Shown here in pieces: positions 45,052 through 53,125 of a DNA stretch of 64,000 nucleotides. A program made the translations under genes and the position numbers. How positions within the stretch are numbered: the first letter of the stretch is position 1; each line of letters starts with the position of its first letter. Source of the DNA: Cohnella nanjingensis (GTDB lineage Bacteria > Bacillota > Bacilli > Paenibacillales > Paenibacillaceae); the NCBI RefSeq assembly GCF_014212125.1, contig NZ_JACJVP010000004.1:62001-126000 (forward strand). Direction: 5' to 3'. Under the pieces are notes generated by a model, which was given only the letters and a program-made list of their open reading frames with translations, was not told the origin of the DNA and made no database searches.

Positions 45052-45405
45052 TTATTTCCAGACGACTTCCTCGCCGTAATCCTTGCCCCATCGGTACATG
45101 AGCTGCAGGATGGGCATCAAGCTCTCCCCGTATTCGGTGAGCGAATATTCGACCCGCGGAGGCACTTCCGCGTAGACCTGACGCCGGACGAGCCTGTCAT
45201 CCTCCAGCTCGCGGAGCTGGTTCGTCAGCATTTTCTGCGTGATGGACGGGATCATCTTCTTCAGCTCGCCGAAACGTTTCGTCCCCTCCAGTCCGAGATG
45301 CCACAGGATGATAAGCTTCCACTTGCCGCCGATGACGGCCAGCGTCAGTTCCTTCTCGCAGTTAATCTCCTTCAGGTTGATTCTCTCTTTCAGTTCCACG
45401 GCCAT
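45052..45405 (-). CDS. hxlR: HxlR-family winged-helix regulator
   Basis: 117 aa. [22 protein letters not shown] at ~16-37 with the conserved Cys at the HxlR N-terminus, then [26 protein letters not shown] and a wing ([16 protein letters not shown]). In B. subtilis HxlR activates hxlAB in response to formaldehyde through this Cys. Divergent from hxlA-hxlB, which strongly supports the same role. Confidence 0.92.
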   Translation of the reverse strand: MAVELKERINLKEINCEKELTLAVIGGKWKLIILWHLGLEGTKRFGELKKMIPSITQKMLTNQLRELEDDRLVRRQVYAEVPPRVEYSLTEYGESLMPILQLMYRWGKDYGEEVVWK

Positions 45406-45463
45406 CGTCCCGCCTCCTCGCTGTCTTCTCGCCGTTCAATCGTTCCCTGCAGGTAACTATCCC

Positions 45464-45508
45464 ACTTGCAAGTGCGTACTTTCGCGATCGTTTCGATAGA
45501 ACTAGAAT
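45464..45508 (+). promoter_or_regulatory. hxlA promoter with candidate HxlR site
   Basis: -10 TAGAAT (45503-45508) with a poor -35 TTTCGC at 17 bp, as expected of an activator-dependent promoter. Just upstream sits the perfect palindrome ACTTGCAAGT (45464-45473) plus GTGCGTACTT. The site assignment is inferred from position. Confidence 0.5.
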
Positions 45509-45557
45509 AACCCTTGTGGCCACCCAACACAATGACACGAACGGAGGAAAATCTAAC

Positions 45558-46190
45558 ATGGAACTGCAACTGGCACTGGACTTGGTCGATATTCCGGGCG
45601 CGAAGGAAGTCGTGCGCGAAGTCGGCGCTTATGTCGATATTATAGAGATCGGTACGCCGGTCGTCATTAACGAAGGGCTGCGCGCCGTGAAGGAGATCAA
45701 GGCGCAATTCCCGCATCTGAAAGTGCTCGCCGACCTGAAGATCATGGACGCGGGCGGCTACGAAGTCATGAAAGCGTCGGAGGCGGGCGCGGACATCGTC
45801 ACCGTCCTGGGCGTATCGGACGACGCCACGATCCGCGGCGCGGTCGCCGAGGCGCGCAAGCAAGGGCGCAAGATCATGGTCGACATGATCAACGTGAAGG
45901 ATCTGGAGACGCGCGCGCGGGAGATCGACGCGCTGGGCGCGGACTACATCTGCGTTCATTCAGGTTACGATCATCAGGCGAGCGGCCTGAATTCGTTCGC
46001 CGATCTCGCGGTCATCAAACGCGTCGTGAAGCAAGCCAAGACCGCCATCGCGGGCGGCATCAAGCTCGAGACGCTGCCTGAAGTGATCCAGGCCGCGCCG
46101 GACCTGGTCATCGTAGGCGGCGGCATCACGGGCCAAGCGGACAAACAAGCCGTCGCCGCCGAGATGCAGAAGCTCGTCAAGGCCGTCTGA
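45558..46190 (+). CDS. hxlA: 3-hexulose-6-phosphate synthase
   Basis: Fixes formaldehyde onto ribulose 5-phosphate (RuMP cycle). 210 aa, the B. subtilis length. MELQLALDLVDIPGAKE start, VLADLKIMDAGGYE near 61 (Asp-x-Lys-x-x-Asp of the OMPDC superfamily), VDMINV near 115, YICVHSGYD near 132 and IAGGIKLETL near 163. GGAGG upstream of ATG. Confidence 0.96.
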   Translation: MELQLALDLVDIPGAKEVVREVGAYVDIIEIGTPVVINEGLRAVKEIKAQFPHLKVLADLKIMDAGGYEVMKASEAGADIVTVLGVSDDATIRGAVAEARKQGRKIMVDMINVKDLETRAREIDALGADYICVHSGYDHQASGLNSFADLAVIKRVVKQAKTAIAGGIKLETLPEVIQAAPDLVIVGGGITGQADKQAVAAEMQKLVKAV

Positions 46191-46201
46191 GGACGGACGC
46201 G

Positions 46202-46762
46202 ATGGCATCGACAGCCGGTTACTCGTCCCTCCTGCTGCAGGAGCTCTCGCAAGTCATCGGAGCCGTCTCCGACGCGGAAGCGGCCGCGCTCGCCGAACGG
46301 ATCCGGCGGGCCGACCGGATCTTCGTCGCGGGCGCGGGCCGATCCGGCCTCATGATGCGCGCGTTCGCGATGCGGCTCGTGCATCTCGGGCTTCAGGCCC
46401 ACGTCGTCGGCGAGACGACGACGCCAGGATTCGGCCCTCGCGACCTGCTGATCTTGGGCTCCGGCTCCGGCGAGACGAGCAGCCTCGTCGCGATGGCCCA
46501 GAAAGCGGCCGCCCTAGGCGGAACGGTCGCCCTCGCCACCGTCCGGCCGGATTCGACGCTCGGGCGGCTGGCCGAATGCGTCGTGCGCATTCCCGCCTCC
46601 GCCAAGGAAGCGAACGGCGCGCAGCGGCCGACGATCCAGCCGATGGGCTCGCTCTTCGAGCAGAGCCTGCTCCTCCTGCTCGATGCGCTCACGCTAAGCT
46701 TGATGGCGGAACGCGAAGCCGATTCGGCGGCGATGTTCGGCCGTCACGCCAACCTGGAGTAG
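46202..46762 (+). CDS. hxlB: 6-phospho-3-hexuloisomerase
   Basis: Isomerises hexulose-6-phosphate to fructose-6-phosphate. 186 aa SIS-domain protein: FVAGAGRSGLMMRAFAMRLVHLG near 41 and DLLILGSGSGETSSLVAMAQKA near 81 form the sugar-phosphate site; QPMGSLFEQSLLLLLDAL near 143 contains the catalytic Glu. 11 bp after hxlA. Confidence 0.96.
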   Translation: MASTAGYSSLLLQELSQVIGAVSDAEAAALAERIRRADRIFVAGAGRSGLMMRAFAMRLVHLGLQAHVVGETTTPGFGPRDLLILGSGSGETSSLVAMAQKAAALGGTVALATVRPDSTLGRLAECVVRIPASAKEANGAQRPTIQPMGSLFEQSLLLLLDALTLSLMAEREADSAAMFGRHANLE

Positions 46763-46812
46763 GCATGCGAGCGTGCGCCGCGACGGCAGCGGGAACGCGT
46801 CGGAGCCATAGC

Positions 46813-46873
46813 GAATAGACGCCGCAATAGCGGCGAATATGCGTCGAAACTGCGGCAGATAGGCGTCGAAACG
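46813..46873. repeat. Short imperfect direct repeats after hxlB
   Basis: GAATA-GACGCCG / GAATATGCGTCG / GATAGGCGTCG blocks about 22 bp apart, with a GCCGC-AATA-GCGGC hairpin. No coding role seen. Confidence 0.5.
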
Positions 46874-46897
46874 GAAACTAAAGCGCGCCGCAAACAG

Positions 46898-46933
46898 CAA
46901 GAGACCGGGAAGCATATGCTTCCCGGTCTCTTG
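46898..46933. terminator. 36-bp perfect palindrome between hxlB and the SDR gene
   Basis: An unbroken palindrome centred on GCATATGC, with arms beginning CAAGAGACCGGGAAGC. It lies 6 bp after the SDR stop codon and 135 bp after hxlB; probably a terminator for the SDR gene and possibly both directions, although T tracts are weak. Confidence 0.65.
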
Positions 46934-46939
46934 TCCGTG

Positions 46940-47683
46940 CTATTGCGCGGTATAACCGCCGTCCACGAGCAGCGTCGTCCCGGTGACGAAGGACGCGTCG
47001 TCGCTCGCCAGGAACAGCACCGCCTTCGCCACCTCTTCCGGCCGGCCCAACCGGCCGATCGGGTGAAGGCCGATCAGATGCGCCTTCACCGCCGGCGGCA
47101 ATTCGGCCAGCAGCGGCGTATCGATGTAGCCCGGGCAGACGGCGTTCACGCGGATGCCGTGCTGCGCGTAGTCGATGCCGACCGTCTGCGTGAGCAGCTT
47201 GACGCCGCCCTTCGCCGCGGCATAGGCGGTGACTCTTCCTTTGCCGACATGGCTGTGGATCGAGCCGCAATTCACGATCGCGCCGCCCGTCCCTTGCTTG
47301 ATCATCTGGGCAATGGCGTACTTGTCGCACAGATAGACGCCCGTGAGGTTGATGTCGATCGTCCGCTGCCAGGCCCCCATGTCCAGATCGACGGCTGAGG
47401 CGTCCTTGGCGATGCCCGCGTTCGCGAACAGAATATCGAGCTTGCCGTACTTGCCGACCGTCTCGTCGACCATGCGCTTCACGTCTTCCTCGCGCGTCAC
47501 GTCCGTCTTCACGAAGAAGGCGTCCCGCCCTTCGCCGTTTAGCCGTTCGGCGAGCGCCTGCCCCCGTTCGGAGAAGTCGGCGATGACCGCCTTCGCTCCT
47601 TCGGCCGCGAACTGGCCTACCGTCGCTTCGCCGATGCCGCTCGCGCCGCCGGTGACGACGGCGACTTTGCCTTCGAATCTCAT
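46940..47683 (-). CDS. Short-chain dehydrogenase/reductase
   Basis: 247 aa classical SDR. Cofactor motif VVTGGASGIGEATV at 9-22, NAG in FANAGIA, catalytic Ser in NCGSIHSH and Tyr-Lys in YAAAK near 154-158, and CPGYIDTPLL. An Asp in VIADFSERG at the end of beta-2 points to NAD(H). Substrate unknown. Monocistronic. Confidence 0.92.
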   Translation of the reverse strand: MRFEGKVAVVTGGASGIGEATVGQFAAEGAKAVIADFSERGQALAERLNGEGRDAFFVKTDVTREEDVKRMVDETVGKYGKLDILFANAGIAKDASAVDLDMGAWQRTIDINLTGVYLCDKYAIAQMIKQGTGGAIVNCGSIHSHVGKGRVTAYAAAKGGVKLLTQTVGIDYAQHGIRVNAVCPGYIDTPLLAELPPAVKAHLIGLHPIGRLGRPEEVAKAVLFLASDDASFVTGTTLLVDGGYTAQ

Positions 47684-47795
47684 CTCATCCCGCTCCTTCG
47701 CTGCGCTCGGTCCTACCTGTCCCAGCTAGGATGGATCTGGCACTTGCGGCCTATGCATGAGGGTCTAACCGAGGTTCGAAGCGTGAGCTGTCCGC

Positions 47796-48398
47796 TTAGC
47801 GGAACACCAGCTTGCCGATCTCCTCCGCGCGCTCCGCCATCGCCGGACTGTCGCCGTAGACGACGAACTGCTTGCCGACCGGCATGCGAAGCTCGATCTG
47901 CTTGTCCTGGGGTAGCAGCCGGAAGTCGAGGGCGAACGTCGTCTTCTGCTTGCCGGTCGCGTGCGCCTGCAGCGTACCGTGCACGAACGCCGCGTCCCCC
48001 GTCAGCGCGTCCTCGCGGACGACGGAAGTCTGATCGAGCGCGAACGGGATGCTGCGTTTGCCCGTCCATAGCACGCCTTCGCCTTCGGCGATCAGGAAGT
48101 CGCCCTTTTGGGACAGATCGAAGTCCAGCGTCAAGACGGACTCCAGGTCCGCCGGCGACACTTCGAGCGCGTCCGACCCGCCGCTTCCGTTGCCCGAGCC
48201 TTCGGGCATCGGCTCCGCGCGGGTCGACTTCAAGTCATAGTGGTACGTCCGCGCCAAATGCGCGGACGACGAAGCGGACGGCGCTGGCGACCCCGCCCTC
48301 CCGACCTCCCCGGCTCCTCCGCAGGCTGCTGTCAGAAGCGCGAGGCCCGCTAGCGCCAGCGTGCCCGCCTTGGCCTTTCCGATCCATCGCTTCATCAT
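47796..48398 (-). CDS. Secreted lipoprotein of unknown function
   Basis: 200 aa. Signal peptide with lipobox LTAAC (Cys ~26), a Ser/Pro/Gly linker, then a beta-rich domain (TYHYDLKST, VLTLDFDLSQKGDFLIAEGEGVLWTG, KTTFALDFRLLP). No family recognised. Its ATG overlaps the stop of the MFS gene (ATGA), so transporter and lipoprotein are made together. Confidence 0.8.
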   Translation of the reverse strand: MMKRWIGKAKAGTLALAGLALLTAACGGAGEVGRAGSPAPSASSSAHLARTYHYDLKSTRAEPMPEGSGNGSGGSDALEVSPADLESVLTLDFDLSQKGDFLIAEGEGVLWTGKRSIPFALDQTSVVREDALTGDAAFVHGTLQAHATGKQKTTFALDFRLLPQDKQIELRMPVGKQFVVYGDSPAMAERAEEIGKLVFR

Positions 48399-49585
48399 GC
48401 GCTTATGCTCCCTTCCTCGAACCGCCGGCCGCGTACCCGATGGTGCAGCGCGTAGTAGAGCACGGCTGTCAGGATGACGAGCAGCGCGGCGATCAGGTAC
48501 ATCTTATGGTAGTGGGTATGCTCGGCGACGACGCCCAGCACGTAGGATCCGATGCCGTAGCCGAGATCGAACAGGAGGAAAAAAGTCCCCGTCGCGAGGC
48601 CGCTGCGCGCTGGCGCGGACCGGATGGCGAGCGTCTGGAAGCAAGGAATCAGCGCGCCGTGTCCGAGACCGATGACGGCCCCCGACAGCAGGAAGACCGG
48701 TTCCGAGTGCGCCTGGCTCAAGATGATCATGCCGAAGATAAAAAGTAGGATGCCCGGATAGGCCAATACATGCTCGCCGTATTTGTCGAAGATCTTGCCG
48801 ATCCACGGACGGGGAAGCACGATCATGACGGCGAAGCAGACGAAGAAGTAGCTGGCCGCGCGGCTCAGGTCGATCTCGGCCGCGTAGACGGAGATGAACG
48901 AAGTGATCGAGCTGTACGAGAAGGCCAATATGAAGCCCGCGATCGAGACGGGGAGCGCTTTGACCTCGATGAGATCCCGCCAGTGCAAGGAGAGCTTCTT
49001 CGCCGCGCCGTCCGTCCCGGTTTTTTTCGCGGCGCGGAACGCAAGGCCGAACAGCAGCGCGAACGCCGTCGTCACGCTGCATACGGCGAACAGGACGTTA
49101 TAGCCGAAGTGGGTCGTGAGCGTGAGGCCCAGAAACGGTCCGATGACCATCGCGAGGCTCATGAACATGCCGAAGTAGCCGATGCCTTCGCCTTTGCGGC
49201 TGGCCGGCACGAGATCCGAGGCGATGGCCCCGGTCGAGGTGGAAGCGACGCCGTAGCTTGCGCCGTGCACGACGCGAAGGACGAGCAGGATGGCGATCGT
49301 GCCGGCGCCGAAGTACAGGACCGTGCACGTGAGGAATAACGCCAGAGAGAACAGGACGACCTTTTTGCCGAAGCGGTCGACCCACTGCCCGGCCAAGGGA
49401 CGCAGCACGACCGCTGCGATGACGTAGACGGTGATGACCAGACCGATCATCTGCTGGCTGCCGTGAAGCCGCTCCGTCACGTACAGCGGAAGCGTCGCAG
49501 CCAGGAGGTAGAAGTTCAGAAAAATGAAGAAGTTGCTTAAACAAACCGCGAGAAAATCCTTGGTCCAAAGGGTTGGCCGATTCAA
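48395..49585 (-). CDS. MFS transporter
   Basis: 396 aa, about 12 membrane helices. The A-motif GQWVDRFGKKVVLF follows helix 2 (~66-79), and RVVHGASYGVASTSTGAIASDLVPASRKGEGIG in helix 4-5 resembles the drug/proton antiporter (DHA1) group. Substrate unknown. Coupled to the downstream lipoprotein gene. Confidence 0.9.
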   Translation of the reverse strand: MNRPTLWTKDFLAVCLSNFFIFLNFYLLAATLPLYVTERLHGSQQMIGLVITVYVIAAVVLRPLAGQWVDRFGKKVVLFSLALFLTCTVLYFGAGTIAILLVLRVVHGASYGVASTSTGAIASDLVPASRKGEGIGYFGMFMSLAMVIGPFLGLTLTTHFGYNVLFAVCSVTTAFALLFGLAFRAAKKTGTDGAAKKLSLHWRDLIEVKALPVSIAGFILAFSYSSITSFISVYAAEIDLSRAASYFFVCFAVMIVLPRPWIGKIFDKYGEHVLAYPGILLFIFGMIILSQAHSEPVFLLSGAVIGLGHGALIPCFQTLAIRSAPARSGLATGTFFLLFDLGYGIGSYVLGVVAEHTHYHKMYLIAALLVILTAVLYYALHHRVRGRRFEEGSISA

Positions 49586-49638
49586 GATGCAGAACTCCTA
49601 TCCATAAATTCGCCGATAAACACACTCTTTTCATCTTA

Positions 49639-49654
49639 ATCTTATGGATAAGAT
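49639..49654. promoter_or_regulatory. Palindrome in front of the MFS gene
   Basis: ATCTTAT-GG-ATAAGAT, a perfect-arm palindrome about 55 bp before the MFS start; a typical size for a small repressor operator. No neighbouring regulator gene. Confidence 0.45.
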
Positions 49655-49668
49655 AAGTATAGGCGCGA

Positions 49669-50412
49669 TTACTTGCGCAATAATCCTTTATCCTCCAAAA
49701 AAGCGCGCATATGCAGCCGATTCGGCCGCGCAAGCCACTCTGCCATGATTTTCGACCATGGCGTGGATTTGCGTCCTTCCGTTCGCTCCCGCAGATAGCG
49801 GACCATCGTCACGTCGTACCCCTTTACCGCTTCGAGGCTCATCTCCGGATCGTAGCCGTTGCGGTGCAGCACCGCTTCGGTCGGCAGCCGCGGCCGCTGT
49901 CCCGACTTGCGGTCCGGCACGCCGACGCACATGCCGAATACCGGGTAGGCCAGCTCCGGGATGCGCAGCAGCTCGGACACCTCCGCGATCCGGTTGCGGA
50001 TGCCGCCGATATAACAGATGCCGAGGCCCATGGACTCCGCCGCCACGGCCGCGTTCTGCGCCGCGAGCGCAGTGTCGACAGTCGCCACCATGAAGCTCTC
50101 CGTCGAGTCTTCGTAGGTCGTTTGGTCGGAGAGGTACATCCCCGCCGTTCGGCAGACCCGATAGAGGTCCGCGCACCAGACGAGGAAGAGCGGACATTGC
50201 TCTACATACGCTTGATCGCCCGAGAGGATCGCGAGCTGCCGTTTGAGCGAAGGTTCGGTGACCGCGATGACGCTGTACGCTTGGACGTTGCTCGACGTCG
50301 ATGCCATCTGTCCCGCCGTCACGATCGCCTGCAGCTGTTCCTCGGTCACGGGCGTGTCCAGAAAGGACCGGACGGAGCGATGATCCAACAGGGTCGATAT
50401 CGTTTCGTTCAT
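49669..50412 (-). CDS. NfsA/NfrA-type NADPH nitroreductase
   Basis: 247 aa flavoprotein of the NfsA group. LLDHRSVRSFLDTPV (FMN phosphate), MASTSSNVQAYSVIAVT, DTALAAQNAAVAAESMGLGICYIGGIRN and FGMCVGVPDRKSGQRPRLP are all family hallmarks. B. subtilis NfrA1 has the same length and acts on FMN, nitro compounds and H2O2. ATG with GGGAGG upstream. Confidence 0.92.
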   Translation of the reverse strand: MNETISTLLDHRSVRSFLDTPVTEEQLQAIVTAGQMASTSSNVQAYSVIAVTEPSLKRQLAILSGDQAYVEQCPLFLVWCADLYRVCRTAGMYLSDQTTYEDSTESFMVATVDTALAAQNAAVAAESMGLGICYIGGIRNRIAEVSELLRIPELAYPVFGMCVGVPDRKSGQRPRLPTEAVLHRNGYDPEMSLEAVKGYDVTMVRYLRERTEGRKSTPWSKIMAEWLARPNRLHMRAFLEDKGLLRK

Positions 50413-50540
50413 GCGATTTGCCTCCCAAGCCATTCGACCGAACCGAATGACCGTTATTTCCACTATGCCGATGATACACTCTTCCCCAAGCGAGGGCAAA
50501 GTGACGCGAAAAAGCACCCTTGCCGCGTGACAAGGATGCT

Positions 50541-50646
50541 TCGTAGAGCGGTGTTTCGGTGAGCGGTGCTTCGTAGAGCGGTGTTTCGGTGAGCGGTGCT
50601 TCGTTAAGCGATGCTTCGTAGAGCCGTGTTTCGGTGAGCGGTGCTG
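50541..50646. repeat. ~30-bp tandem repeat
   Basis: GTAGAGCGGTGTTTCGGTGA units in about 3.5 copies (two 15-bp halves per 30-bp unit), between the peroxiredoxin stop and the nitroreductase start. No palindrome; no gene supported. Confidence 0.85.
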
Positions 50647-50670
50647 ATGGATCGGGTCCCGACTGGCTCC

Positions 50671-51234
50671 TTAGCCGAGCGTCTTTTGACCCGGCTTCCA
50701 GTTGACCGGGCACAAACCGCCGGATTGCAGGGCTTGAAGGATGCGAAGCGTCTCGTCCACGCTGCGTCCGACGTTCATGTCCGTGACGACTTGATAGCGC
50801 AGAACGCCTTCCGGATCGATGATGAACAGGCCGCGGTGCGCCGCGCCGGTCGCGTCGTCTAAGATGCCGTAGGCGTGCGCCGTCTCCTTCGTGAAGTCGG
50901 ATGCGATCGGGAACTGGATATCGCCGATGCCGTTCTGGCTCACGGGCGTCTCGATCCATGCTTTGTGCGTATACACGCTATCGACGGACGCGCCGACGAT
51001 CTCGCAGTTCAGGTTCTTGAACTCGGCATAGCTGTCGCTGAAGCCGCGGATCTCCGTCGGGCAGACGAACGTGAAGTCGAACGGCCAGAAGAAGAACACG
51101 AGCCACTTGCCGCGGTAGTCCGCCAGGGAGACCTTCTCTTCGAGGGAGTCGAGGTTTTTGGTGGAGAGCAGGGTGAAGTCCGGGGCAGGTTGTCCGACTT
51201 TGGCAAATGGATAAGGGATCGCAAGATTCGTCAT
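50671..51234 (-). CDS. 2-Cys peroxiredoxin (YkuU-like)
   Basis: 187 aa thiol peroxidase. Peroxidatic Cys in FWPFDFTFVCPTE near 57, resolving Cys in GGLCPVNWKPGQ near 175, so a typical 2-Cys enzyme. Close to B. subtilis YkuU. It lies 122 bp downstream of trxB on the same strand; TrxB/thioredoxin would reduce it. Confidence 0.93.
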   Translation of the reverse strand: MTNLAIPYPFAKVGQPAPDFTLLSTKNLDSLEEKVSLADYRGKWLVFFFWPFDFTFVCPTEIRGFSDSYAEFKNLNCEIVGASVDSVYTHKAWIETPVSQNGIGDIQFPIASDFTKETAHAYGILDDATGAAHRGLFIIDPEGVLRYQVVTDMNVGRSVDETLRILQALQSGGLCPVNWKPGQKTLG

Positions 51235-51356
51235 GGGTCAATAATTCCTCCTAGGAAAAGGTTATAGTGATTGATGGGGATGTTACGGATACGGATATGG
51301 TTATGCCGATGTTCGAAAGGGTGCTTATTATTGAAGCAAGGCTCGACCGGTCTCGC

Positions 51357-52301
51357 TTAAGAGACGGAGACCGGTACTGCCTCGTTCGCCTCCAAGAAAC
51401 GCTCGCAGTCGAGGGCGGCCATGCATCCCGTGCCCGCCGCGCTGATGGCTTGGCGGTATTTGTGATCCTGCACGTCGCCGCAAGCGAAGACGCCCGGAAC
51501 GTTCGTCTCCGTCGTGCCCGGCGTGACGACCAGATAGCCGGTCTCGTCGGTCGTGAGTTGGCCGTCCAGGAACTTCGTATTCGGCGTATGGCCGATCGCG
51601 ACGAAGATGCCGTCCGCTTCGATCAGCTCTTCCTCGCCGGTCTCGTTGTTGCGCACTTTGAGACCCTTCACGCCGAGATCGCCGGCCGCCACTTCAAGCG
51701 GCGTACGGTCCAGGCTCCAGCTGATCTTGGCGTTGGCGCGGGCGCGCTCTTGCATGATCTTCGACGCGCGAAGCTCGCTGCGGCGGTTCACCAGCACGAC
51801 TTCGGAAGCGAAACGGGTCAGGAAGTTCGCTTCCTCCATCGCCGAATCTCCGCCGCCGACGACGATGATCTTCTTCCCGCGGAAAAAGAAGCCGTCGCAT
51901 GTCGCGCAGGTGCTGACGCCGCGTCCGACGTTCTCGCGCTCGCCCGGGATGCCGAGGTACTTGGCCGAAGCGCCGGTCGAGATGATGAGCGTCTCGGCCT
52001 GCAGATCGCCGTAGCCGTCGACGGTCACCGTGAACGGACGTTTGGAGAGATCCGTCTTCGTGACCCAGCCGCTCATGAACTCGGCGCCGAACCGTTTGGC
52101 TTGCTGCCTCATATTTTCCATCAATTCAGGGCCCATGATTCCTTCGGGGAAGCCCGGGAAGTTCTCGACCTCCGTCGTCGTGGTGAGCTGGCCGCCCGGT
52201 TCCGGGCCTTCGATCACGAGCGGATGCAAGCCCGCGCGCGCTAAGTAGATGGCCGAAGTCAACCCGGCGGGGCCGGTTCCGATGATGATCGTATGTCTCA
52301 T
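51357..52301 (-). CDS. trxB: Thioredoxin reductase
   Basis: 314 aa FAD/NADPH disulfide reductase. IIGTGPAGLTSAIY (FAD), redox motif CATCDGFFFRGK near 134, VVGGGDSAMEEANFL (NADPH) and GVFACGDVQD. AAAGGAG spaced 8 bp from ATG. A PerR-type operator lies 24 bp upstream, linking it to peroxide response together with the adjacent peroxiredoxin. Confidence 0.96.
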   Translation of the reverse strand: MRHTIIIGTGPAGLTSAIYLARAGLHPLVIEGPEPGGQLTTTTEVENFPGFPEGIMGPELMENMRQQAKRFGAEFMSGWVTKTDLSKRPFTVTVDGYGDLQAETLIISTGASAKYLGIPGERENVGRGVSTCATCDGFFFRGKKIIVVGGGDSAMEEANFLTRFASEVVLVNRRSELRASKIMQERARANAKISWSLDRTPLEVAAGDLGVKGLKVRNNETGEEELIEADGIFVAIGHTPNTKFLDGQLTTDETGYLVVTPGTTETNVPGVFACGDVQDHKYRQAISAAGTGCMAALDCERFLEANEAVPVSVS

Positions 52302-52325
52302 CGCGATCGCTCCTTTAATATTGTA

Positions 52326-52342
52326 TTTAGATTAAGTTTAAA
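52326..52342. promoter_or_regulatory. Candidate PerR box upstream of trxB
   Basis: TTTAGATTAAGTTTAAA, six of eight positions symmetric about the centre, AT-rich like the PerR box. A nearly identical sequence lies at the perR promoter (54213-54229). Confidence 0.65.
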
Positions 52343-52504
52343 TATCGGCTACAAAAACATCATACCATCCGCTATCGACGGCTGCATGAAGGAATGATGA
52401 AGGGAAAATGAAGGTTTCATGAAGAGAGGGGGGAGCTTCGGAAAAGGGGGCAATTTTGTGCGTTCCTGCCTCGTTCGAGACGATGCGGGGGAAAGCCTCG
52501 GATA

Positions 52505-52895
52505 GGCAATCGTCGATGTTTTCGACGATCGCACCACTAAACCCCGCTTACCGGCTGACGTTAGTCGATTTTATCGACTATCGCACCCGTGAACCCCGCT
52601 TACCGGCGGACGTTAGTCGATTTTTTCGACTATCGCGCTATTGAACACCGCTTACCGGCGGGCGTTAGTCGATTTTTTCGACTATCGCACCACTGAACCC
52701 CGCTTACCGGCGGGCGTTAGTCGATTTTTTCGACTATCGCACCTCGAATCCAGCTTACCGGCGGGCGTTAGTCGATTCTTTCGACTATCGCACCCGCGAA
52801 CCCCACTTACCGGCGGGCGTTAGGCGATTTTATCGACGATCGCGACCACCGAACGCAGTTTGTCGGTTGTGATGGTCGATTATTTCGACGACCGA
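52505..52895. repeat. 51-52-bp tandem palindrome array D (8 units)
   Basis: The core GTCGA (or GGCGA) recurs at 52512, 52564, 52616, 52668, 52720, 52771, 52823 and 52875. Each unit has TAGTCGA-TTTTT-TCGACTA or a variant, an arm-loop palindrome with a T-rich loop, joined by CGCACC..CCGCTTACCGGCGGGCG. The first unit has CGTCGA/TCGACG instead of AGTCGA/TCGACT, a paired change. Between trxB and the response-regulator gene; the rest of 52343-53069 holds dispersed element copy 3 and nothing else that I can support. Confidence 0.95.
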
Positions 52896-52965
52896 CCAAG
52901 CTTCTGCACCTCGCCCCAGTGCCCTCGCAATATTCGCTCTCGCACAAAATCACCTCTATCTCCGC

Positions 52966-53066
52966 CCAAGTAAAAACGGCTTCGCCATCCTCAGAAGAGG
53001 ACGAGACGTTTTTATCGGCGGTCGTACAGAAATGGATAGCGTGAAACATATAAATTCTGTATGACC
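52966..53066 (+). repeat. Dispersed ~100-bp two-hairpin element, copy 3
   Basis: CCAAGTAAAAACGGCTTCGCC ... CTGTATGACC, same orientation as copies 1 and 2. Inner arms here are TCCTC/GAGGA, different from copy 2 but still pairing, within AAAAACG/CGTTTTT. Second hairpin GGTCGTACAG/CTGTATGACC pairs fully on the plus strand with a G-T wobble. Confidence 0.85.
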
Positions 53067-53069
53067 AAC

Positions 53070-53101
53070 AGAAAAAGGAGTCCCGATGGCTCGAGCCCCC
53101 T
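53070..53101 (-). terminator. Probable terminator of the perR-response regulator unit
   Basis: Minus strand GGGGGCTC pairs imperfectly with GGGACTCC and is followed by TTTTT. Confidence 0.6.
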
Positions 53102-53125
53102 TGTCTCTATATACGATACGCTGCG

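Noticed and set aside
52505-52895. CRISPR array
   Set aside because: The units are repeated along their whole length with no unique spacers, and no cas gene is in the window. The same holds for arrays A, B and C.
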